From: Acidimicrobiia bacterium
GTDB taxonomy: Bacteria > Actinomycetota > Acidimicrobiia > Acidimicrobiales > Hopanoidiivorantaceae
Direction of reading: 5' to 3'
Assembly (NCBI GenBank): GCA_020027305.1
Contig: JAHRAM010000122.1
Span: 1-19,567, forward strand
DNA length: 19,567 nt
Below are positions 6,294-13,330 of this stretch, piece after piece; position 1 is the stretch's first letter, and every line of letters begins with the position of its first letter. A program made the position numbers and the translations under genes. A model generated the notes under the pieces. That model did no database searches and had not been told where the DNA came from. It saw only the letters and a program-made list of their open reading frames with translations.

Positions 6294-6604
6294 TTATCCT
6301 GTGAATTGAAGTACCGCAACAAACGAAAAAATCAAAAAAAGGCCAAAGATTGCCTCTAGAATATCAAACGCTGTCATTATACCTTGAAGGTTTTTTTGTT
6401 GAATAATCGAATCCATCTTTTCAAATTCATCTTGTGGAAGACAACTTTCTAATTTATTCCAAAGATTGCCTCTGTAAAAGGAAAAGCATATGCCCCAAGC
6501 CTCTCTAAGTGTGATGTATCGATTAGCTGGATTTCCTTCAAATATTTTTCTTACTTTTTTTGTGCGGGAGTTTCTTCAAATATTTTTTTTATTTTGTTTG
6601 GCAT
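6294..6604 (-). pseudogene. Small single-pass membrane protein B, -1 frameshift at A AAA AAG
   Basis: From the ATG at 6604-6602 the frame reads MPNKIKKIFEETPAQKK and stops at TAA 6553-6551. The -1 frame continues for 86 codons: VRKIFEGNPANRYITLREAWG, then a hydrophilic stretch (LESCLPQDEFEKMDSIIQQ) and a C-terminal membrane helix (IFGLFLIFSFVAVL), ending at TAA 6296-6294. The second frame has no start codon of its own after its last upstream stop (6578-6576), so it depends on the shift. The zero frame at the junction is CAA AAA AAG TAA, i.e. a classical slippery heptamer right at the stop. The product would be about 103 aa, paralogous to gene A. KKIFEETPAQ and RKIFEGNPAN look like a local duplication of about 36 nt. 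Function unknown. Confidence 0.6.
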
Positions 6605-6661
6605 CTTTGATTTATTTTAGTATCTATCTTTTTATGTGTTATTTAATTTTTTAAGTTGTTT

Positions 6662-6889
6662 TTAATTTAATCCAGACGCCCTTGATCCCAGATTCCCTAA
6701 CAAATCTGAATCTATTCCAGCTGCACAATTAGTAACTAGCCCCAGACTTGTTCCAAATAATCTAAGGTGAGCAGGAACAATTCTACGTGCTGATACAGCG
6801 GCATTAGCCGTACAGGTAACTAACAATTGCTGGATGGGGCTTGAATTTAGCAGTTCTGTTGCAGGGGTGGCGATTCTTGTTAATTTCAT
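6662..6889 (-). CDS. Small hypothetical protein (75 aa)
   Basis: An uninterrupted frame from ATG 6889 to TAA 6662, clearly richer in G+C than the AT-rich DNA on both sides, which suggests a real gene. The product is rich in Ala, Leu, Ser and Thr (MKLTRIATPATELLNSSPIQ...), with two Cys and no clear signal peptide or membrane helix. It is the first of three small minus-strand genes, with 57 nt to the next. No Shine-Dalgarno is evident. I do not recognise a family; a spurious frame remains possible. Confidence 0.4.
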   Translation of the reverse strand: MKLTRIATPATELLNSSPIQQLLVTCTANAAVSARRIVPAHLRLFGTSLGLVTNCAAGIDSDLLGNLGSRASGLN

Positions 6890-7099
6890 GCCATATATAA
6901 TTATTGCTTGGTCATCACTATTGTTTAATTTTTAAACCCCCAAATATAAAAAATATCTTAAAGCACTTTTTTCAAATTGCAAGGCAGTAAGCGATTTATT
7001 TTAATTTGAGGAAAAATAACCAATTTAAGAAAAACAATCAAAAAATAATTTCAAGTGCGCCAATTTTTCGCTAACCTTAAAGAGACTTAAAAAATATAG

Positions 7100-7173
<74 letters not shown>

Positions 7174-7222
7174 GCACCTAAAATTGAAAAACAATCCCTA
7201 AACCAAAAAGCAAATAAATGAG

Positions 7223-8386
7223 ATGGAGCTAAAAGGTGATATCGCTAATGGTTTTGAAGCAGTCGGCGATGCTTTTCTAAAAAACTTCAGCGAGCTAAAC
7301 GATTTGGGGGCTTCGGCGTGTCTCTACATCGACCAGAAAAAAGTCGTTGACATCTGGGGTGGCTGCACAGATGAGAAAGAAGCAGAACCAGACACATCTA
7401 AAGAATGGCAACACGACACACTGGTAAATATTTGGTCAACCACAAAGGGGTTTGTTTCACTTGCCATGCATATGTTGATGGATAGGGGGCAGCTCGACAT
7501 CGACCAACCTGTGGCACATTATTGGCCAGAGTTTGGGGCAAACGGCAAGGAAGAAATTCCAGTTCGTTTCTTGCTCAACCACCGAAGCGGAATGGCAGGC
7601 TGGCAAAATGAGTTTTCAAAACAGACCCCACCAGAAATTCTTTATGATTGGGATGAAGCCACCCGTCTGCTTGCCGAACAAGAACCTTTCTGGGAGCCTG
7701 GCACGGCATCGGGCTATCACCTTTTGTCTTATGGGCATTTGGTGGGCGAGGTGCTGAAGCGAATAGATGGGCGCCCCATCGATAAGTTCATAAAAGAAGA
7801 AGTCACAACCCCGCTTGGGTTAGATTTTCACATGCCAGTTGCTGAAAGCGACCTCTCAAGAATAAGCGATGTTCGCCTCATGCCAAATTTCAAAACCATG
7901 TCTTCGGAATCTCGTGCAAAGCTATCAAAGCTGGCTCAGTTTGCTTTCACAAACCCATTGGCACGGGTGGGCGATGCTAACAGTGAGGCTTGGCGAAAAG
8001 CAGTTATCCCAGCTGCTAACGGGCATGCCACGGCAGAAGCTGTGGCAAAACTTTATGGGGTGCTTTCTACGGGCGGTGCTCAACTTATCTCTGAAGAAAG
8101 CATTGAAAGAATGCGTGAGCCAGCGGAGTCGGGTGTCGATCTTATTTTGGGTGCTGGGATGAGTGAGGCAGAATTAATCTGGGGGCTGGGCTATCGAATT
8201 AATCACGACAACAGCTACGGTCCAAATGAGCGAGCTTTTTATCACGGGGGGTTTGGTGGCTCTCTAGGGTTTTGTGACCCCGAACACAATTTTGGATTTG
8301 GCTATGTGATGAACCGAATGGATATGTCGTCTAGGTCAGGGCAGAGGGCAGCAGCGCTTTTGGATGCCGTTTATAGTTGCTTATAG
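7223..8386 (+). CDS. Serine beta-lactamase-like hydrolase (EstB-type esterase family)
   Basis: 387 aa, class C beta-lactamase/penicillin-binding fold, most like the family VIII carboxylesterases. The nucleophile motif is S72-T-T-K75 (IWSTTKGFVSLAMHML). A Tyr165 motif lies in GTASGYHLLSYG, the usual equivalent of YxN, and a C-terminal HGGFGGSLG replaces KTG. Also typical are the segments VRFLLNHRSGMAGW and PLGLDF. No signal peptide is seen, so it is probably cytoplasmic and an esterase rather than a true beta-lactamase. The natural substrate is unknown. The ATG at 7223 is the first in frame; no strong Shine-Dalgarno (ATGAG just before). The gene lies downstream of tRNA-Gly and converges with the nitronate monooxygenase gene. 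Confidence 0.9.
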   Translation: MELKGDIANGFEAVGDAFLKNFSELNDLGASACLYIDQKKVVDIWGGCTDEKEAEPDTSKEWQHDTLVNIWSTTKGFVSLAMHMLMDRGQLDIDQPVAHYWPEFGANGKEEIPVRFLLNHRSGMAGWQNEFSKQTPPEILYDWDEATRLLAEQEPFWEPGTASGYHLLSYGHLVGEVLKRIDGRPIDKFIKEEVTTPLGLDFHMPVAESDLSRISDVRLMPNFKTMSSESRAKLSKLAQFAFTNPLARVGDANSEAWRKAVIPAANGHATAEAVAKLYGVLSTGGAQLISEESIERMREPAESGVDLILGAGMSEAELIWGLGYRINHDNSYGPNERAFYHGGFGGSLGFCDPEHNFGFGYVMNRMDMSSRSGQRAAALLDAVYSCL

Positions 8387-8424
8387 TTGCCTCTAATAAC
8401 TGCACAAATTTCCTGCTCTAAATT

Positions 8425-9552
8425 TTATTCAACAGCACTCATCAGTCGGTCAATGTTTTCATAAGAGTCGATACACTCTTGAACCATCTCAATAACCACA
8501 TCAGCTGAACGACGTCTTTTATCCATCAGCCCTACAACTTGCCCAACAGGGTTAAACGCAACATCTTGCCCAACCTCAGGAGCTTTTGATACTCGAGTGC
8601 TACATTCCTGTGCCACCATATATTGAAGTGGCATTCCCAGTGGGCTTGGCGTGTCTTCATTTTCCCATGCTTCCGTCCAAGCATTTCGCAACATTCGGCA
8701 AGGCTTTCCAGTGAATGAGCGAGAGCGAACAGTATCCTTGCTTCCAGCTTCAAGCAAGCGGTCGATTTGTGCGGGGTGCCCAGCAGCCTCTTCTACGGTT
8801 AGCCATAGAGAACCTGTCCAAACACCTTGTGCTCCTATTGCTAAGGCAGCTGCCATTTGACGTCCGTTTCCAATTCCGCCAGCAGCAAGCACAGGCACTG
8901 GGGCTACTTCGTCAATAACCTGTGGCCACAATACTAGAGAGCCGATGTCGCCAGTGTGCCCACCGCCTTCATAACCTTGAGCAATCACGACATCTAGCCC
9001 AGCATTTTTGTGTCGCCCAGCTTGAGCAGGCGTTCCACACAGGGCAGCAACCAGTTTGTCATGCTTATGGATTTTGTCAACCATATCAGGTGGAGGCGTG
9101 CCAAGGGCGTTTGCTACCATTTTCACTTTTTCATGTTCCAAGATAATGTCAACCTGTGGGGTAGCGGTGGCTGCCGTCCATCCCATCAGTCCAGAACCCA
9201 TTTCCACATCCTCAGAAAGAGGAGGAATGCCATTGTCGTCTAACACTTTGCTAGTGAATGCCAGATGCTCTGGTGGAATCATATCCTTTAGATTTTCGGT
9301 GAGCTTTAAAATATCCATTTCGCCTTCCCCTTCATAGCGGCTTGGCAAAACAATGTCTACCCCGTATGGAGCATCGCCCACATGGTCGTCAATCCAGTTC
9401 AGCTCCAGTTCAAGTTGCTCAGGTGGAAACCCAACTGCCCCCAACACTCCAAACCCACCAGCTTTTGATACCGCTGCCACAACATCTCGGCAGTGTGTAA
9501 AAGCAAAGATGGGGAATTCAATTCCTAAGTCTTCACATAATTGAGTTTTCAT
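8425..9552 (-). CDS. Nitronate monooxygenase / 2-nitropropane dioxygenase-like FMN enzyme
   Basis: 375 aa, FMN-binding TIM barrel of the NMO/NPD family, which oxidises alkyl nitronates to carbonyl compounds and nitrite. The N-terminus matches (LGIEFPIFAF...AVSKAGGFGVLGA). The central FMN/active-site segment is AQGYEGGGHTGDIGSLVLWP, and the phosphate-binding segment is VLAAGGIGNGRQMAAALAIG, followed by AQGVWTGS. The length fits the long actinobacterial members, whose physiological substrates are often unknown; some relatives are enoyl reductases. The start at 9552 is supported by AAAGGAA 8-9 nt upstream. It is divergent from the sdh operon and convergent with the beta-lactamase-like gene. Confidence 0.9.
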   Translation of the reverse strand: MKTQLCEDLGIEFPIFAFTHCRDVVAAVSKAGGFGVLGAVGFPPEQLELELNWIDDHVGDAPYGVDIVLPSRYEGEGEMDILKLTENLKDMIPPEHLAFTSKVLDDNGIPPLSEDVEMGSGLMGWTAATATPQVDIILEHEKVKMVANALGTPPPDMVDKIHKHDKLVAALCGTPAQAGRHKNAGLDVVIAQGYEGGGHTGDIGSLVLWPQVIDEVAPVPVLAAGGIGNGRQMAAALAIGAQGVWTGSLWLTVEEAAGHPAQIDRLLEAGSKDTVRSRSFTGKPCRMLRNAWTEAWENEDTPSPLGMPLQYMVAQECSTRVSKAPEVGQDVAFNPVGQVVGLMDKRRRSADVVIEMVQECIDSYENIDRLMSAVE

Positions 9553-9691
9553 GTTATTTATTCCTTTCTAAAATGTTATTTTAAATATTTTGCACCTTGA
9601 TTAAAAGTTCTGCCTAATATCAAGTAATTTAATAGCTATGGCAAAGAATGTAAAAACGAGAGACTGTATTCAAAGGCAGCCCCACTCATTA

Positions 9692-9720
9692 TTGAAAAGC
9701 ACTTAATCAGGGTTTTTATA
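9692..9720 (+). promoter_or_regulatory. Putative promoter of the sdhCAB operon
   Basis: TTGAAA at 9692-9697 and TTTATA at 9715-9720 are separated by 17 nt, a good sigma-70-type arrangement upstream of sdhC. The predicted start of transcription is near 9727, leaving a 5' leader of only about 10-20 nt. Confidence 0.4.
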
Positions 9721-9736
9721 AATAACAATATATATA

Positions 9737-10552
9737 GTGAGACAAAAGATGCAAAAAGTTTCAGCAGAGCAAAAAATAAAAACGCGAAAAGAAAAGCTAA
9801 AGAAGACCCGTTTTCGCATTAAGCTCCCGTGGCCGCTTAGCATCTATCAAACTTATGTAGGCAAAAAGTGGGTGATGGCTCTCACTGGCATTGGGCTCTT
9901 GGGGTTTGTGTTGGTTCATATGATTGGAAATTTTCATCTCTATGAAGGCCCGACTCAAACACACGAATATGCTGAACTGCTTCGTGACTTGGGTGGGCAT
10001 CTAGTTCCGCGCACCTTGATTTTGTGGTTGCTGCGTATCGGGTTGATTGCTGCGTTTGCGCTTCACATTCATTCGGCTTATTCGCTGTCAAAGAGGAATG
10101 TGATAACAAACTCTCAATACCGTGGCGGAAGAAAATATGTAGTCGCCAATTATGCCTCACGCACGATGCGTTGGACTGGCCCCATTATCGGGCTTTATTT
10201 GATTTACCATTTAGCAGACTTGACTTGGGGGCATTTTAACCCTGATTATGTGAGGGGCGATCCATACCATAATGTGGTTGCCAGCCTGTCAAGCATTCCA
10301 GTGGCAGCACTCTACATTTTTGCTAATATTGCTTTGGCGCTTCACATTTTTCATGGAACGTGGAGTATTTTTCAGAGCTTAGGGATTAACAGCCCACGTT
10401 TTAATCCGTATAGGCAAGCTTTGGCAGGGATATTTGCACTTGTTATTTTTGCAGGCAATATTAGTTTTCCAATCTTTGTTCAGTCTGGGGTTATTGACGA
10501 TCGGGGTGATAGTATTTTTGAGACTCAACCACCTGGAAATAGCGAAAGTTAA
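9737..10552 (+). CDS. sdhC: Succinate dehydrogenase cytochrome b subunit
   Basis: Membrane anchor of complex II, binding heme b and the quinone site. 271 aa from GTG at 9737; ATG at 9749 (267 aa) is an equally plausible start and neither has a clear Shine-Dalgarno. Five membrane helices are predicted at about residues 46-68, 94-115, 144-165, 187-210 and 226-249. Candidate heme-ligand histidines lie at H61, H110/H112, H158 and H203/H206, fitting the di-heme, single-anchor (Bacillus/actinobacterial, type B) architecture. No separate sdhD is present. The N-terminal 30 residues are strongly basic. First gene of the sdhC-sdhA-sdhB operon. Confidence 0.93.
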   Translation: MRQKMQKVSAEQKIKTRKEKLKKTRFRIKLPWPLSIYQTYVGKKWVMALTGIGLLGFVLVHMIGNFHLYEGPTQTHEYAELLRDLGGHLVPRTLILWLLRIGLIAAFALHIHSAYSLSKRNVITNSQYRGGRKYVVANYASRTMRWTGPIIGLYLIYHLADLTWGHFNPDYVRGDPYHNVVASLSSIPVAALYIFANIALALHIFHGTWSIFQSLGINSPRFNPYRQALAGIFALVIFAGNISFPIFVQSGVIDDRGDSIFETQPPGNSES

Positions 10553-10615
10553 GGATAGCAAGAAATAAATGAAGGTATCACTAAAAGAAACGAGAGATAG
10601 TAGAAGCAGAATAAA

Positions 10616-12541
10616 ATGTTGAATTTTGAACTAAACCCAAACATCCCCACGGGCGACCTAGAAGAAAAGTGGCAAAATCATAAGTTTGCCTCTCAGCTGG
10701 TTAGCCCCAACAATAAACGTCAGTTTGAAGTGATTGTGGTTGGCACGGGTTTGGCAGGCGCTTCTGCTGCTGCATCTTTGGGTGAGTTGGGCTATAAGGT
10801 TAAGTCTTTCACCTACAACGACAGCGCAAGACGGGCGCACTCAATTGCTGCCCAAGGCGGAATCAATGCTTCAAAGAATTACAAAAATGATGGCGACAGC
10901 ACTTATAGACTGTTCTACGACACTATAAAGGGTGGCGACTACCGCTCAAGAGAAGCAAATGTTTATCGCTTGGCAGAAGTTTCAACTTCTATCATTGATC
11001 AGTGTGTGGCACAGGGCGTTCCGTTTGCAAGAGAGTATGGCGGGCTACTTGACAATCGCAGTTTTGGTGGCGCCCAAGTTTCTCGCACATTTTATGCGCG
11101 TGGGCAAACTGGGCAGCAACTTTTGCTAGGCGCTTATTCTGCGCTGATGCGCCAAGTGGCAGCAAAAAATGTTGAGCTTCACACCCGAAGCGAGATGTTG
11201 GAACTTGTAGTTCACGATGGAAGGGCAGTTGGGGTGGTGGTGCGAGATCTGCTAACAGGCCAAGTATCATCTCATTCGGCGCACTGTGTAGTTCTAGCAA
11301 CTGGCGGATATGGAAATGTTTACTACCTTTCTACCAATGCCATGATGTGTAATGCCAGCGCCATTTGGCGTGCTCACAAAAAAGGTGCAGCTTTTGCAAA
11401 CCCGTGCTATACCCAGATTCATCCAACATGCATCCCAGCTGGCGAAGATTTTCAATCAAAGCTCACGTTGATGTCAGAGTCACTTAGAAATGATGGAAGG
11501 GTATGGGTGCCGCGCGACTTTGATGAAGCTCGCTCTCCAGCAGATATTCCAGAAGATGAACGCGATTATTATTTGGAGACCAAATATCCTGCGTTTGGGA
11601 ATTTAGTTCCACGAGATGTGGCTTCCAGAAATGCCAAAACTGTAGTCGACCAAGGCAGAGGAGTGGGCTCGCTCAAAAATGGTGTTTACCTTGATTTCAG
11701 TGATGCACTTGGGAGAGATGGTGAAGATACTATTCGCGGGAAGTATGGAAACCTTTTTGACATATATCAACGCATCACAGGCGAAGACCCCTATAAGCAT
11801 CCGATGCGAATTTATCCAGCAACCCATTACACAATGGGTGGGCTTTGGGTTGACTATAACTTGATGAGCAACTTGCCTGGCTTGTTTGTGGTTGGCGAAG
11901 CAAATTTTTCTGACCACGGCGCAAATCGGCTTGGTGCTTCTGCGCTAATGCAAGGGTTAGCAGATGGATATTTCATTTTGCCTTACACACTTGGCAACTA
12001 TCTCAGCAATCATTTAGGCGAGGCAAAAGTATCTGACCGCGAACCAGCCTTCAAGCAAGCAGAATCAAAGGTTGACTCAGGAACCAAACGTTATCTTTCA
12101 AATATGGGAACCAAAAGCATTGACCACTTCCATCGCGAGCTTGGAAAAATCGTTTGGGATTACATTGGCATGTCGCGAAACCGTGCTGGGCTAGAAAGAG
12201 CCCTTTCTGATATTCCTGCTCTAGCACATGAGTTTCAAAAAGATATGAAGATATTGGGTTCTGCCGATGGCTTGAATCAGTCATTAGAAAAAGCTGGGCG
12301 TGTGGCTGACTTCTTTGAGCTGGCACAACTTATGGCAAAAGATGCTCTAGAAAGAGAGGAATCTTGCGGGGGGCATTTTCGTGAAGAGCACCAGACGCCA
12401 GAAGGTGAAGCGCTACGCCACGACGATGATTTTAGTTTTGCGTCAGCATGGGAATGGACTGGCGACCCGAAAAAAGCCAAACTCCACAAAGAAGATTTGA
12501 ACTTCGAATTCGTAACGCCAACCCAAAGGTCTTATAAATAA
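10616..12541 (+). CDS. sdhA: Succinate dehydrogenase flavoprotein subunit
   Basis: Catalytic subunit of complex II, oxidising succinate to fumarate with covalently bound FAD at the cytoplasmic face. 641 aa. FAD-binding GTGLAGAS lies at 43-50. The covalent-FAD histidine is H75 in RRAHSIAAQGGINAS. Further motifs are ATGGYGNVYYLST, the catalytic-region segment HYTMGGLWVDY, and VVGEANFSDHGANRLGASALMQG. The length and the long C-terminal domain match the type B (SdhA/FrdA, Bacillus and actinobacterial) group. It starts 63 nt after sdhC with no strong Shine-Dalgarno and is followed by sdhB after 15 nt. Fumarate reduction is chemically possible, but the aerobic context favours succinate oxidation. 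Confidence 0.95.
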   Translation: MLNFELNPNIPTGDLEEKWQNHKFASQLVSPNNKRQFEVIVVGTGLAGASAAASLGELGYKVKSFTYNDSARRAHSIAAQGGINASKNYKNDGDSTYRLFYDTIKGGDYRSREANVYRLAEVSTSIIDQCVAQGVPFAREYGGLLDNRSFGGAQVSRTFYARGQTGQQLLLGAYSALMRQVAAKNVELHTRSEMLELVVHDGRAVGVVVRDLLTGQVSSHSAHCVVLATGGYGNVYYLSTNAMMCNASAIWRAHKKGAAFANPCYTQIHPTCIPAGEDFQSKLTLMSESLRNDGRVWVPRDFDEARSPADIPEDERDYYLETKYPAFGNLVPRDVASRNAKTVVDQGRGVGSLKNGVYLDFSDALGRDGEDTIRGKYGNLFDIYQRITGEDPYKHPMRIYPATHYTMGGLWVDYNLMSNLPGLFVVGEANFSDHGANRLGASALMQGLADGYFILPYTLGNYLSNHLGEAKVSDREPAFKQAESKVDSGTKRYLSNMGTKSIDHFHRELGKIVWDYIGMSRNRAGLERALSDIPALAHEFQKDMKILGSADGLNQSLEKAGRVADFFELAQLMAKDALEREESCGGHFREEHQTPEGEALRHDDDFSFASAWEWTGDPKKAKLHKEDLNFEFVTPTQRSYK

Positions 12542-12556
12542 AGGAGAGCAAAAAGG

Positions 12557-13330
12557 ATGGAAGAAAAAATAAATGTAACTCTAAAAGTCTGGCGTCAGAC
12601 CAGCCCGAATGAACCTGGCTTTTTTGAAATCATTGAGGCAAACGACATTTCAACTGATGCATCATTTTTAGAGATGTTAGATGTAGTAAACGAGCGGTTG
12701 CTAGATATTGATAGAGAACCCATTGCCTTTGAAAGCGACTGTCGAGAGGGAATATGTGGAACCTGTGGGCTAATGATTAACGGCCAAGCACATGGCCCCG
12801 AGAAAGCAACAGCCACTTGCCAACTCCATATGCGCACTTTCAAAAATGGTGACAACATTATTATTGAGCCATGGCGGGCAGATGCATTTCCTATAATCAA
12901 AGATTTAGTGGTTGACCGAAGCCCATTTGATGAGATTATCGAGTCGGGAGGATATATTTCTGTCAACTCTGGTGCAGCTGCTGAGGCAAATCAAATCCCT
13001 GTTCCAAAAGAGGTCGCCGACACGGCATTTGATGCAGCTGCCTGCATTGGGTGTGGAGCTTGTGTGGCAGCTTGCCCAAATTCTGCTGCCCAGTTGTTTA
13101 CGGCTGCAAAAATTCAACATCTCAACCTTCTTCCTCAAGGACAAGCTGAGCGATACAACCGTGCAGAATCTATGATTGAAAAGATGGAAGAATTTTTTGG
13201 CACTTGCACAAATCATGGGGAATGCGAATCAGCCTGCCCTAAAGAAATCTCAATTGACTTTATTGCTTGGACTAACAGAGACTTCATTAAATCCAAGCTA
13301 AGAAATCCCAAGAAAGCAAATTATAAATAG
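12557..13330 (+). CDS. sdhB: Succinate dehydrogenase iron-sulfur subunit
   Basis: Electron-transfer subunit of complex II. 257 aa. The 2Fe-2S ferredoxin domain has C62, C67, C70 and C88. The 4Fe-4S motif is CIGCGACVAACP and the 3Fe-4S region CTNHGECESACPKE follows. A strong Shine-Dalgarno (AAGGAG) 9-10 nt before the ATG supports the start. The stop TAG (13328-13330) abuts the ATG of the next gene (TAGATG), suggesting translational coupling with the exported propeller protein. Confidence 0.96.
   Translation: MEEKINVTLKVWRQTSPNEPGFFEIIEANDISTDASFLEMLDVVNERLLDIDREPIAFESDCREGICGTCGLMINGQAHGPEKATATCQLHMRTFKNGDNIIIEPWRADAFPIIKDLVVDRSPFDEIIESGGYISVNSGAAAEANQIPVPKEVADTAFDAAACIGCGACVAACPNSAAQLFTAAKIQHLNLLPQGQAERYNRAESMIEKMEEFFGTCTNHGECESACPKEISIDFIAWTNRDFIKSKLRNPKKANYK

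Larger units (their letters stand above)
5862..7099. other. AT-rich accessory stretch between ppx and tRNA-Gly
   Basis: About 1.2 kb, clearly more AT-rich than its flanks. It holds three small minus-strand genes (6889-6662, 6604-6294, 6232-5955), two of them frameshifted. The remainder (5862-5954, 6605-6661, 6890-7099) shows no coding signal, transposase, integrase or obvious terminal repeats. No duplicate of the tRNA 3' end was seen that would mark an attachment site. Base composition and tRNA proximity suggest acquired DNA, but this is inference. Confidence 0.5.

Noticed and set aside
5862..7099. CRISPR array, transposase or integrase
   Set aside because: Looked for regular repeats, terminal inverted repeats and recombinase motifs in the AT-rich stretch and found none.
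8366..8390. Short direct repeat TATAGTTGCT/TATAGTTGCC at the end of the beta-lactamase-like gene
   Set aside because: Only 9-10 nt at a stop codon; likely a small slippage event without function.
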